Made by a program: the position numbers and the translations under genes
Notes under the pieces: generated by a model
Seen by the model: the letters and a program-made list of their open reading frames with translations, nothing else
Databases searched by the model: none
What the model was told of the DNA's origin: nothing
Part shown: positions 47,012-55,656 of the stretch, piece after piece
Position numbering within the stretch: position 1 is the first letter of the stretch
Layout: each line of letters starts with the position of its first letter
NCBI GenBank assembly: GCA_949284715.1
Contig: CASDWH010000032.1
Coordinates: 1-64,000, forward strand
Source of the DNA: an uncultured bacterium
GTDB taxonomy: Bacteria > Cyanobacteriota > Vampirovibrionia > Gastranaerophilales > Gastranaerophilaceae
Direction: 5' to 3'
Length of the DNA stretch: 64,000 nucleotides

Positions 47012-48760
47012 ATGGAACGGGAACGTATTATAAAAACAGCGCGCGGACAGGAAAAAGCAGACCTTGTCATAAAGAATGCAAGTATTCTGAATGTACTGAC
47101 TGATGAGGTTTACAAGGCAGATGTAGCGATTACAGACGGAATAATTGCAGGAGTCGGAGATAATTATTCAGGCAAACAAGAGATTGATGCCCGCGGCAAG
47201 TTTGTTACCCCGTCTTTTATTGACGGACATGTTCATCTGGAAAGCTCTATGCTTATGCCCTTCGAGTTTGCAAAGCTGGTTGTCCCCTGCGGCACAACTA
47301 CGGTTGTTGCAGACCCCCATGAGATTTCTAACGTTCTTGGGCTGCACGGAATAAGCTTTCTGAAAAATGCGGTAGACGGGCTGCCAATGGATGTGTATTG
47401 TACATTACCGTCATGCGTTCCGGCAACCGGATTTGAAACCTCCGGATTTGACCTGCAAAGTTACGACCTTTCAATGCTGATTGACCGGCCGTGGGTTCTT
47501 GGTCTTGCGGAAGTGATGAACTTTACCGGTGTTCTTAATAACGATCCGGTTGTAATGTCCAAAATAGAACTCGCTCAGCAATATAACAAACGTATTGACG
47601 GACATGCGCCTCAGTTGAGCGGCAAAGATTTGTGTGCGTATGTTGCTGCCGGAGTTTCGTCAGATCATGAGTGTACAACTCCTGAAGAGGCTGTTGAAAA
47701 ATTAAGATTAGGCATGTATCTTATGATTCGGGAAGGCACCGCTGCAAAGGATTTAGCAGCATTGATTCCTGTTTTGTTATCGCATAACACAGACAAATGC
47801 ATATTTGTAACTGATGACAGGCATCCGCACGATTTAAAACCGCATATCAACGGAATGGTAAAAATGTGTGTTGAGGCCGGTCTTGCCCCTGTTAAAGCTG
47901 TAAGAATTGCAAGCCTTAATACAGCAGAATATTTCGGACTGAAAAATGTAGGTGCAGTTGCTCCGGGATATAAGGCTGATTTGCTTATTTTTCCTGATTT
48001 AGAAAATTTTGAACCGGAGTTAGTGCTAAAGAACGGGAATATTGTTGCACAAAACGGAAAACTGCTTTATGAAATAAATACTGAACTTAAAGGAACTGCG
48101 CGCGGTTCTGTCAATGTGCGCTGGATAGAACGTTCTGACTTCAAAATTCCGGCCGGTGCAGCTGTAGATAGCAAAAGCCGCGTAAAAGCAATTAAGGTTA
48201 TCCCCAACCAGCTTATTACAAAAGTTTATGATGCGGAAATTAATGTTATAAATGGTTACGCCGAACCGAATCTGAAGGATGATATCCTTAAAATTTGCGT
48301 AATAGAGCGCCACAGAGCATCAGGGAACATCGGACACGGATTTGTGAAAGGGTTTAATCTCAAATCCGGCGCAATTGCTTCAACTGTTGCACATGACTCT
48401 CATAATATGGTTATTGTAGGTACTAATGATGAGGATATGTACAAAGCGGCTGTAAGACTTATCAAACTTCAGGGCGGTAAAGTGGTAGTTAATAACAGTG
48501 AAGTCCTTGCAGAGCTTCCATTACCGATTGCCGGACTTATTTCCGACAGAGAGTATGAATACGTTATTAAACATTGTGATGAATTAAACAGCGCAGCAGC
48601 GGCTCTCGGATGTAAACTTAATGACCCGTTTATGGCAATGGGCTTTTTATCTCTGCCTGTTATACCTGAAATTAAAATCACTGATAAAGGTGTATTTGAT
48701 ACTTCCAAATTTGATTTTATAGATATATTTTCGGAAATTTCGACCTCCGCCGGTGTTTAA
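47012..48760 (+). CDS. ade: adenine deaminase
   Basis: 582 residues from ATG 47012; AAGGA at 47001-47005 is correctly spaced for it rather than for the ATG two codons earlier. Amidohydrolase-type adenine deaminase converts adenine to hypoxanthine. Metal-binding IDGHVHLESSMLMP, VVADPHEISNVLG, RIDGHAPQLSG and VTDDRHPHDL are family motifs, with the Ade C-terminal domain (IGHGFVKGFNLKSGAIAS). Third gene of the icd unit. Confidence 0.95.
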   Translation: MERERIIKTARGQEKADLVIKNASILNVLTDEVYKADVAITDGIIAGVGDNYSGKQEIDARGKFVTPSFIDGHVHLESSMLMPFEFAKLVVPCGTTTVVADPHEISNVLGLHGISFLKNAVDGLPMDVYCTLPSCVPATGFETSGFDLQSYDLSMLIDRPWVLGLAEVMNFTGVLNNDPVVMSKIELAQQYNKRIDGHAPQLSGKDLCAYVAAGVSSDHECTTPEEAVEKLRLGMYLMIREGTAAKDLAALIPVLLSHNTDKCIFVTDDRHPHDLKPHINGMVKMCVEAGLAPVKAVRIASLNTAEYFGLKNVGAVAPGYKADLLIFPDLENFEPELVLKNGNIVAQNGKLLYEINTELKGTARGSVNVRWIERSDFKIPAGAAVDSKSRVKAIKVIPNQLITKVYDAEINVINGYAEPNLKDDILKICVIERHRASGNIGHGFVKGFNLKSGAIASTVAHDSHNMVIVGTNDEDMYKAAVRLIKLQGGKVVVNNSEVLAELPLPIAGLISDREYEYVIKHCDELNSAAAALGCKLNDPFMAMGFLSLPVIPEIKITDKGVFDTSKFDFIDIFSEISTSAGV

Positions 48761-49179
48761 TTGAATCTTCCGGTATTTTTTCCAAAAAATGGCAGCAAGT
48801 TGAGTTTTAATACACTCTCCTCCTCTTCCTCCTGCCAGCACTGAGTTGTACTGATAAACACTCCTTCTTCTGCTGAACGTTTAATTAATACTGCATAATT
48901 AATATTTACAAAATCTATTTTGGATAATTTTTCAAGATAAAAATCACTCCCGCCGCAGTTGTGGCAAAACTTTTCGGCAGGAATGATGCTTTCGCCCTTC
49001 TTCACGCTTTGTAATCTTACCCCGCAGCACTTGCAGCGGGTTATGTACCACTCATTAACAATATATCTGCCGCAATCAGGACAGTATTCTCCGTCAGATA
49101 ACGGTGAAACCTTGTCATGCTGGCATTCGCTTTTGGGTATAAGATTGTAAACTAATTCAAGAAACAAGTTGTTTATCAT
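48757..49179 (-). CDS. small zinc-ribbon protein
   Basis: 140 residues. Cysteine pairs CPDC (33-36), CKCC (49-52) and CHNC (72-75), plus C19 and H21, make one or two zinc ribbons in the N-terminal half. The C-terminal half is mixed and ends in an acidic QEEEEE stretch. No known family was recognised; a nucleic-acid or protein-binding role is possible. It overlaps the end of ade by 4 bases on the opposite strand. TGGAG lies about 10 bases before the ATG. Confidence 0.6.
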   Translation of the reverse strand: MINNLFLELVYNLIPKSECQHDKVSPLSDGEYCPDCGRYIVNEWYITRCKCCGVRLQSVKKGESIIPAEKFCHNCGGSDFYLEKLSKIDFVNINYAVLIKRSAEEGVFISTTQCWQEEEEESVLKLNLLPFFGKNTGRFN

Positions 49180-49278
49180 ATTTTATAACTCCATTAGTTT
49201 TTATTTAATAAAATTTGTTATAAAGTCAATCTGAATTATTTTTGTTGTATAATTCTTTGTATAATTTTGGAATTCAGT

Positions 49279-50310
49279 ATGGAAAAAGGTACTAACGCAA
49301 TATTTTCAATAATCATACCTGTTTATAATGTAGAGCCGTATTTGCGGGAATGTCTGAATAGTATTATAAACCAGACTTTTCAAGAGTTTGAGATAATCTG
49401 TATTGATGACGGGTCGACTGATAATTCGTTCTCCGTATTACAGGAATACGCACAAAAAGATAAACGTTTCAAAATCTTTAGACAAGAAAATCAAGGCTCT
49501 GGTATCGCTAGAAATTATGGAATAAACACAGCTAAAGGCAAGTATCTGGTATTTGTTGATCCTGATGATTGGGTTGTCCAGGATTATCTGGAGCAATTAT
49601 ACGATGCGTTTAAAGAATCGGGTGCAGATGTTCTTCAGTTTGATTATATGAAATATAATGATATATCAAAAAAAGGAAAACCGCGTACTTATGGTTACGA
49701 ATTAAAAAAATCCGGCGGGAAGAAAAATATTTTCAAAGACCCGTATTATGACCGGTCGGATTTAAAACTGTATATTCGCGGGATGGTGTGGGATAAAGCG
49801 TATACTCTTAATTTTATAAGAAGTAAGCATCTAAAACTTGCACCTACTAGAATTGGACAAGATAATTTGTTTTCAATCGGAGCGGTTTTAACGGCGGACA
49901 AAATATTTTATTTAAACAAATACTTGTATTATTATCGTACAAGACCCGGTTCTGCGGTTAACAAGGTTACTAAAAAAGCTTTTTGTGTATTTGATAATAT
50001 ACAATATGTGCATGATTTTCTGAAAGAAAAAAATCTTTTTGACGAATGTTACGAGGATTTTGCGGAATACAAAATACAACATTTGCGTTTATTCTATAAT
50101 CTTATTCCTGAAGAATTAAAAAATGATTATATTGAACAGACAAAAGGAATTCTTTCAGAGAGTGAATATAAAAGGCTTTATCACCAAATTAAAACAAAAA
50201 ACCGTTCATTTTTACAACAAGTTTTTTCAATCGGCAATAAGTATGATAATGCCGTAAAGAGCAAAATAGTAACAATTCTTGGCATTGATTTTGAGATTGG
50301 TAAAAAATAA
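49279..50310 (+). CDS. family 2 glycosyltransferase
   Basis: 343 residues from ATG 49279; an upstream TTG at 49267 is in frame. GT-A fold: FSIIIPVYNVEPYLRECLNS, the nucleotide-sugar site CIDDGSTDNS and the DPDDWV acidic motif, followed by an acceptor-binding C-terminal half. Likely adds a sugar to a cell-surface polymer; donor and acceptor are unknown. Upstream there are two TATAAT boxes within 30 bases. The gene stands alone. Confidence 0.9.
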   Translation: MEKGTNAIFSIIIPVYNVEPYLRECLNSIINQTFQEFEIICIDDGSTDNSFSVLQEYAQKDKRFKIFRQENQGSGIARNYGINTAKGKYLVFVDPDDWVVQDYLEQLYDAFKESGADVLQFDYMKYNDISKKGKPRTYGYELKKSGGKKNIFKDPYYDRSDLKLYIRGMVWDKAYTLNFIRSKHLKLAPTRIGQDNLFSIGAVLTADKIFYLNKYLYYYRTRPGSAVNKVTKKAFCVFDNIQYVHDFLKEKNLFDECYEDFAEYKIQHLRLFYNLIPEELKNDYIEQTKGILSESEYKRLYHQIKTKNRSFLQQVFSIGNKYDNAVKSKIVTILGIDFEIGKK

Positions 50311-50434
50311 CTGCGTATTATCGTTACAAAAATTTGTAAACTTCTGGACTGAGGTTTTTTTGGGTGTATAATATAAATGTATTTTTTTATAATAATTTTG
50401 TGTATTAGTTTATAAACGGAGTTTGATAGTATTT

Positions 50435-51301
50435 ATGACTATTCAGGATTGGTTTGAAAAGCGAAAAGAGGCGCAGATTAGGCGCCGTGAAGCTGAAAAA
50501 CATATGGAAGATGATGGACAGCCCAGTTTGTGGACTAAATGTATTCATTGCGAAAACCAGATTTTAAAAGCTGATTTAGAAGAAAATATGATGGTTTGCC
50601 CCGTATGTGAATACCATTACAGAATAAATGCAACAAAAAGAATAAAACTTTTGTTTGATAATGACTCCTTTGTTGAAAGATTTAAAAATATTAAACCGAC
50701 TGATCCGCTTGACTTTGTTGATACAGAGCCGTATAAGGAACGTCTGGAAAAGGCGCATTCCAAGACCAATCTTGATGAAGCTGTTATTACCGGAACCGGC
50801 ACTATTAAAGGCCATCGGGTTGCGGCCGCTATAATGGACTTTGACTATATGGGCGGCTCTATGGGAAGCGTTGTTGGTGAAAAAGTTACACGTATAATGG
50901 AAGAAGCTGTAAAACAAAAAATTCCGATGATAGCAATAACCTCCTCAGGCGGTGCAAGAATGCAGGAAAGTGCGTTAAGCCTTATGCAGATGGCTAAAAC
51001 CTCCTGTGCTGTCGGAAAACTGGATGAAGCCGGTATTTTATATATAAACGTACTTACAGAACCGACATTTGGAGGTATTACTGCAAGCTTTGGAACCTTA
51101 GGCGATATAATTATTGCAGAACAAGGCGCGCGTATTGGATTTGCCGGCAGAAGAGTTATTGAACAAACAATCAGGCAAAGTCTTCCGGCGGATTTCCAAA
51201 CAGCAGAGTATTTGTTAAAATACGGACAGGTTGATATTATTTCTAAGAGATCAGAGCTTAGAGATAAGCTTGCTGATGTTCTTAGTATGCATGGAGTATA
51301 A
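50435..51301 (+). CDS. accD: acetyl-CoA carboxylase carboxyltransferase subunit beta
   Basis: 288 residues from ATG 50435, matching the family opening MTIQDWFEKRK; a TTG at 50423 has a better-placed CGGAG and remains possible. N-terminal zinc finger CIHCENQI...CPVCEYHY, then the carboxyltransferase core with GGSMGSVVGEKVTR and SSGGARMQESALSLMQMA. Forms with AccA the transferase half of acetyl-CoA carboxylase, the first step of fatty acid synthesis. First gene of accD-accA-prmA-kdsB. Confidence 0.96.
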   Translation: MTIQDWFEKRKEAQIRRREAEKHMEDDGQPSLWTKCIHCENQILKADLEENMMVCPVCEYHYRINATKRIKLLFDNDSFVERFKNIKPTDPLDFVDTEPYKERLEKAHSKTNLDEAVITGTGTIKGHRVAAAIMDFDYMGGSMGSVVGEKVTRIMEEAVKQKIPMIAITSSGGARMQESALSLMQMAKTSCAVGKLDEAGILYINVLTEPTFGGITASFGTLGDIIIAEQGARIGFAGRRVIEQTIRQSLPADFQTAEYLLKYGQVDIISKRSELRDKLADVLSMHGV

Positions 51302-51304
51302 AGA

Positions 51305-52255
51305 ATGACAGTGTTGGAGTTTGAAAAACCGATTTTAGAAATACAAAAAAAAATAGACGAATTCAAAAAAATGAGTATGGAGTCAGGCATGGACTTTAAC
51401 GGTGAAATTGAAAGCCTTGAAAAACAGGCAAATGAAATAAAAAAAGAAATGTATGAATCATTAAAGCCATCACAAAAACTCCAGATTGCAAGACACAGCG
51501 AGCGTCCTAATTTTTTGGATTACACACATATGATGTGCGAGAATTTCATAGAACTCCACGGTGACAGGGAAGGCGCTGATGACAGGGCGATTATCGGCGG
51601 GCTTGCAACAATTGCAGGCCGTAATGTTGTACTTATCGGAACACAAAAAGGTAAATCTACTAAAGAAAATCTTGAATACAACTTTGGTATGCCGCAGCCG
51701 CAGGGGTATAGAAAGGCATTAAGATTATTTAAACACGCCGAAAAATTCAAACTGCCTATTATAACACTTATTGATACACCGGGAGCGTATCCGGGGATTA
51801 CGGCGGAGCAGACCGGACAGGGAATTGCAATTGCTGTTAACCTTAGAGAAATGTCTAAACTCACTGTTCCTGTCATTGCAGTAATTACTGGCGAAGGATG
51901 CAGCGGCGGTGCGCTGGGACTCGCAGTTGCAAACAGAGTGTTTATGCTTGAATACGCATATTATACAGTAATTTCTCCGGAAGGGTGTGCTTCTATCCTC
52001 TGGAGAGATGCTGCAAAAGCGGCTGATGCAGCTGATGCTCTTAAAATTACAGCGGATGATTTGCTTAAATACGGCATTATTGACGGCAAAATTAAAGAAC
52101 CTCTCGGAGGTGCGCATACAAATCCGCAGGATATGAGTGACAGACTTAAGAATGCGCTCATCGGCGCATTAGAGGAATTAGATTCATATTCTCCTGATGA
52201 GTTAAAAGCACAAAGATACAGCAAGTTCAGAGGTATGGGTGTTTTTAACGAGTAA
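51305..52255 (+). CDS. accA: acetyl-CoA carboxylase carboxyltransferase subunit alpha
   Basis: 316 residues. FEKPILEIQKKIDEF at the N-terminus, LDYTHMMCENFIELHGDREG, LIDTPGAYPGITAEQTGQG and GEGCSGGALGLAVANRV are typical of AccA. It binds carboxybiotin and acetyl-CoA together with AccD. It starts three bases after accD and its stop overlaps the prmA start by one base (TAATG). Confidence 0.97.
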   Translation: MTVLEFEKPILEIQKKIDEFKKMSMESGMDFNGEIESLEKQANEIKKEMYESLKPSQKLQIARHSERPNFLDYTHMMCENFIELHGDREGADDRAIIGGLATIAGRNVVLIGTQKGKSTKENLEYNFGMPQPQGYRKALRLFKHAEKFKLPIITLIDTPGAYPGITAEQTGQGIAIAVNLREMSKLTVPVIAVITGEGCSGGALGLAVANRVFMLEYAYYTVISPEGCASILWRDAAKAADAADALKITADDLLKYGIIDGKIKEPLGGAHTNPQDMSDRLKNALIGALEELDSYSPDELKAQRYSKFRGMGVFNE

Positions 52256-53157
52256 TGGATAATTATTTTGAACTTATTATAGATATTAATCCTGCTATAT
52301 CCGATATTGTGTCAGATATTTGTTTTTCAAATTTTAACTGCGAAGGCGTTATACTAGCAGAAGAAACATATAGAGATTTGGAAATGGTTTCAACGACGGA
52401 AGGTGAATTAAAAGCGTTTCTTGCCGCGAATCCGGACAAAGCGGCTATTGCACGTGTTTTAACTGAAAATCGCAACCTCCTCCTAGAACGCGGTTTTAGT
52501 GAAGAAGAACTCGGAAGCTGGGCTTTTACAATTGCCGAAAAGGAAAATCAGGACTGGTCAAAAAAATGGAAAGAAAAATGGGATGTAACACACGTAAGCA
52601 ATAGGATTACAATTGTTCCAAGCTGGATTGAATATAAACAGCAGCGCGCAGATGAAATTATAATTACGCTTGACCCGGGCTGCGCCTTTGGTACGGGTAC
52701 ACATTCTACGACTCAGTTATGCATGCGTACAATAGAAAAGTATGTTAAGGAGGACTACACGGTTGCCGATATAGGTACGGGGTCGGGTATTCTTGCAATC
52801 TGTGCTAAAAAGTTCGGCGCCGGTTATGTCTACGGGTGTGATAATGATGAAACGGTTATTGATGTTGCTAAAGAAAATGCGCTTAAAAATGGTGTTGATG
52901 TGGTTTTTGAACTTAATACCGCAGATAAAATCAAACGTGAATTTGATTTTGTATGTGCAAATATTCTGCATAATGTTCTTGCTGAAATTATGGGAGATTT
53001 AAAAGCAATAATGAAACCGGGCGGCAAGATTGTTTTGAGCGGAATTCTTGATGAGAAAAAAGGTGTTGTGTTTGAAGCCATTGAAAAACATTCATTAAAA
53101 GTGGTTGAAGAAACACATCTTAACCAGTGGACAGCTATAATAGCAGAGAGGGTATAA
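52255..53157 (+). CDS. prmA: ribosomal protein L11 methyltransferase
   Basis: 300 residues. SAM motif TVADIGTGSGILAICAKKFG, the CANILHNVLAEIM post-motif and the substrate segment ITLDPGCAFGTGTHSTTQLC are those of PrmA, which trimethylates L11 on the ribosome. The N-terminal ferredoxin-like domain is present. The start overlaps the accA stop, and kdsB begins two bases after its stop, showing tight coupling. Confidence 0.95.
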   Translation: MDNYFELIIDINPAISDIVSDICFSNFNCEGVILAEETYRDLEMVSTTEGELKAFLAANPDKAAIARVLTENRNLLLERGFSEEELGSWAFTIAEKENQDWSKKWKEKWDVTHVSNRITIVPSWIEYKQQRADEIIITLDPGCAFGTGTHSTTQLCMRTIEKYVKEDYTVADIGTGSGILAICAKKFGAGYVYGCDNDETVIDVAKENALKNGVDVVFELNTADKIKREFDFVCANILHNVLAEIMGDLKAIMKPGGKIVLSGILDEKKGVVFEAIEKHSLKVVEETHLNQWTAIIAERV

Positions 53158-53159
53158 GT

Positions 53160-53888
53160 ATGGGAAAAACTGCAATAATAATACCGGCAAGGTACGGTTC
53201 AAGCAGACTTGAAGGCAAACCGCTGATTAAAGTACTTGACAAACCTATTATCCAATGGGTTTGGGAGAAGGCTAAGAGATGCACAAAAGCTGATATGGTG
53301 ATTGTTGCAACAGATGATAAAAGGATTTATGATGCAGTAAAAACCTTTGGCGGGGATGTAGAAATGACATCCACCGAGCATAAAAGCGGCTCTGACAGGA
53401 TAGCGGAAGTTGCTCTAAAGCACCCTGAAATTAACGTGATTGTAAATTTGCAAGGGGATGAGCCGTTAATCAGCCTTGATGATATTAATGCTGTTATTGA
53501 CGGGATTAAAAATGATGAAACAGTAGATATTTCAACTCTTGTAAGGGAAATTAAAGACGAAGACGAGGCGAATAATCCTAACCTGGTTAAATGTGTTTTT
53601 GATATAAATCATTACGCGCTTTACTTTTCCCGCTCTAAAATACCTTTTGAACGCAACAGCGGATTGAGCAAAATATACGGGCATTTGGGTATATACGGAT
53701 ATAGGAAAGAATCTCTTCTAAAAATGACAAAACTCCCGCAGACAAATCTGGAAAAGGCTGAGAGCCTTGAACAATTAAGGGCGTTACAGTCCGGTATGCG
53801 GATAAAAGTTGCGGTGACTGAAAATGTGCCGGTGGGAATTGACACAATTGAGGATTTGGAACATTTTAAACAACTCGTAGAAAGATAA
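53160..53888 (+). CDS. kdsB: 3-deoxy-manno-octulosonate cytidylyltransferase (CMP-KDO synthetase)
   Basis: 242 residues from ATG 53160; the frame opens upstream inside prmA. IIPARYGSSRLEGKPLI (nucleotide loop), TEHKSGSDRIAEVA, NLQGDEPLI and IYGHLGIYGYRKESL match KdsB, which activates Kdo with CTP for lipid A core or Kdo-bearing surface sugar. Its presence, with the TolC-like protein, supports a Gram-negative envelope. Last gene of the accD unit; a bidirectional terminator follows. Confidence 0.94.
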   Translation: MGKTAIIIPARYGSSRLEGKPLIKVLDKPIIQWVWEKAKRCTKADMVIVATDDKRIYDAVKTFGGDVEMTSTEHKSGSDRIAEVALKHPEINVIVNLQGDEPLISLDDINAVIDGIKNDETVDISTLVREIKDEDEANNPNLVKCVFDINHYALYFSRSKIPFERNSGLSKIYGHLGIYGYRKESLLKMTKLPQTNLEKAESLEQLRALQSGMRIKVAVTENVPVGIDTIEDLEHFKQLVER

Positions 53889-53893
53889 TAAAA

Positions 53894-53922
53894 AACCGGT
53901 TTTTAATAAAAACCGGTTTTAT
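53894..53922. terminator. bidirectional terminator between kdsB and the Gly/Phe-rich gene
   Basis: AAAACCGGTTTTTA (53894-53907) and its exact inverse (53909-53922) give a long AT-flanked stem with A and T runs on both sides, usable from both strands. Confidence 0.75.
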
Positions 53923-53946
53923 TATGCAGTACTTAAAGATTTTTAA

Positions 53947-55257
53947 TTATTTTATAATTACGTTAGAGTTCTTTAATTGATTCATTTCTGCGATTAAGCT
54001 GTCAAAACCTGCTTTGTCGATATTTCCGTTTTTAGCGTATTTGTTAAATATTTTGCCAAGTTTAACCATATCGTAAGCATCCATATCAACTGTATCGTGG
54101 TATTTGCTGCCAGCACCGTATGCTGCGTCTGATGTTGCTCTCATTGCATCTGCTTCATAACCTGATAAGTAAGCTATAAATTCGTCAAATGAGATTTTGT
54201 CGTCGCCGTGTGCGTATTCTTCAAAGATTTTATCAATATTTTTAGTTACCTGTGCAATACTTTCATCATTGTGGTTTAATAACCAGGAGCCGAATGTTGA
54301 ACCAACTCTTACACAGTTGCCGTTTTCTTTATCCCTGCCGTCGAAGTTAACGGTTGTAACTTCGGCATTAGCATCTGACCATGTTTGTGTAACATTTTGG
54401 TTTTTGGTTTCATCAATGTTCTTTGGTTTTGCTATTTCATCTGTACAAGTTTCGCTGAATTTGTTAAATGTTGTTCCGTTTGGAAGTGAATATTGTTTTG
54501 TTGCAGAATCATATTTGAATGCTGTTTCTTTACCTTGTTCATCTTTATAAATTACATATATGTTGCCTGCATCATCTTTGCCTAAACGTAATCTGTTATT
54601 GTTCCAGGCCTTATCTATACCGGCTGCATCTGGAGTAACGCCGATTGATTTCCAGAAGTTTTCACGGGCTTCTTTTGCCTCTTCAGGGGTAAGACTACCT
54701 TTTATATCATCAAGATTATATCGTTTATTATTATCTGTAGTACCAATAATACCAGCCGGTTTCTTTTCGTCTTTACCATCACCAGTGCCTGTTACAGTGC
54801 CACCCTCAGTGCCTTCGGTCTTACCCGGGGGGTTCTCTTCGGTACTTTCAGGTTTATCGGTGCCGCGTGTACCAAGAGTTGAGTATTGACCGGGTATGTA
54901 CGGAGAATAAGGATTATATGGACTATAGTTGCTATAGTTGCTATAGTTGTTATAGCCGTTGTGTCCGCAATTGCAGACTCCGGCTTGCCGCCCGCCGCCA
55001 AACAGACCGCCGAACAATCCGTTACCGCCGCCGAATAAGCCGCCAATTAAACCGTTGAACAAGCTTACTCCTAAGCCTATACCGATTCCTTTACCGAACA
55101 TTGGCCAGAAACCGCCGCCAAAACCGAAGCCGAATCCGCCGAAACAGCCTCCGCTTCTTCTTGGGCCGTTAAAGATGTTAATCGTTTTTGTGTTTCTGAT
55201 ACTAACACCGCCGTGGCAATGTCGTGCGTCAAAGTTGCATGGTAAAACCCAGACCAT
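53947..55257 (-). CDS. Gly/Phe-rich protein with degenerate EF-hand pair
   Basis: 436 residues, not recognised as a named family. Residues about 35-90 are Gly/Phe-rich (GGFGFGFGGGFWPMFGKGIG and LFGGGNGLFGGLFGGG); then an NYSNYSNYSPYNPY tract and an acidic Thr/Glu-rich linker; the last about 100 residues hold two EF-hand-like helices (EEYAHGDDKISFDEFIAYL, NKYAKNGNIDKAGF) whose loops lack the first calcium ligands. No classic signal peptide. GAGGAT precedes the ATG. It is convergent with kdsB and shares its terminator. Possibly a surface or matrix protein. Confidence 0.6.
   Translation of the reverse strand: MVWVLPCNFDARHCHGGVSIRNTKTINIFNGPRRSGGCFGGFGFGFGGGFWPMFGKGIGIGLGVSLFNGLIGGLFGGGNGLFGGLFGGGRQAGVCNCGHNGYNNYSNYSNYSPYNPYSPYIPGQYSTLGTRGTDKPESTEENPPGKTEGTEGGTVTGTGDGKDEKKPAGIIGTTDNNKRYNLDDIKGSLTPEEAKEARENFWKSIGVTPDAAGIDKAWNNNRLRLGKDDAGNIYVIYKDEQGKETAFKYDSATKQYSLPNGTTFNKFSETCTDEIAKPKNIDETKNQNVTQTWSDANAEVTTVNFDGRDKENGNCVRVGSTFGSWLLNHNDESIAQVTKNIDKIFEEYAHGDDKISFDEFIAYLSGYEADAMRATSDAAYGAGSKYHDTVDMDAYDMVKLGKIFNKYAKNGNIDKAGFDSLIAEMNQLKNSNVIIK
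54923..54958 (-). repeat. in-frame 9-bp tandem repeat
   Basis: Three exact copies of the + strand unit CTATAGTTG (54923-54949) plus one diverged copy, encoding the NYS tripeptide repeat of the Gly/Phe-rich protein. Copy changes would lengthen or shorten the protein without a frameshift. Confidence 0.75.
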
Positions 55258-55656
55258 AATCTTATCCTCATTTTTTGTACTGCTTATATATATAAAGTAT
55301 ATATGATTTATTTAATTTCACATTTGGGATTATTTGTTACAAAACTTAACACCCCACACCTAAAAGCTATCATAATTAGATTATTTCCCAAAGAAGCTGC
55401 CACAATAAACAGTATTAAATTTGTATACCGGCATTTAATATCTTCCTCCTGACAAAGAATTAATCCTAAAGTATTATTTCTTAACAAAACTTAACATCTA
55501 TATAATCTTATATTTTCGCACTTTCAGGAGAAAAATTTTTTAAATTATCCTTATATCTCCTGAGCAAGGCTTGATTTAATAGTTTGTTACTGCTATATTC
55601 ATGTAGCGGGAATTTTCCCGTTTAGTTTATAGTAGAGAAAGTAAAGGTATAAAATT
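55258..55656 (+). promoter_or_regulatory. 399-bp intergenic region with hairpins upstream of the GT35 gene
   Basis: No gene is seen. TCAGGAGA (55524-55531) and TCTCCTGA (55556-55563) can form an 8-bp stem with a 24-base loop. CGGGAATTTTCCCG (55607-55620) is a 14-base perfect palindrome that could be an operator. AAAGG lies before the ATG at 55657. A -10-like TATATAAT occurs near 55499-55506. Confidence 0.45.

Noticed and set aside
54923-54958. Second CRISPR-like array
   Set aside because: The units are 9 bases with no spacers and lie inside a coding frame.
54959-55306. Pro/Lys-rich open frame on the + strand opposite the Gly/Phe-rich gene
   Set aside because: It is the antisense of Gly-rich codons. 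The minus-strand gene has a ribosome binding site and a domain end.
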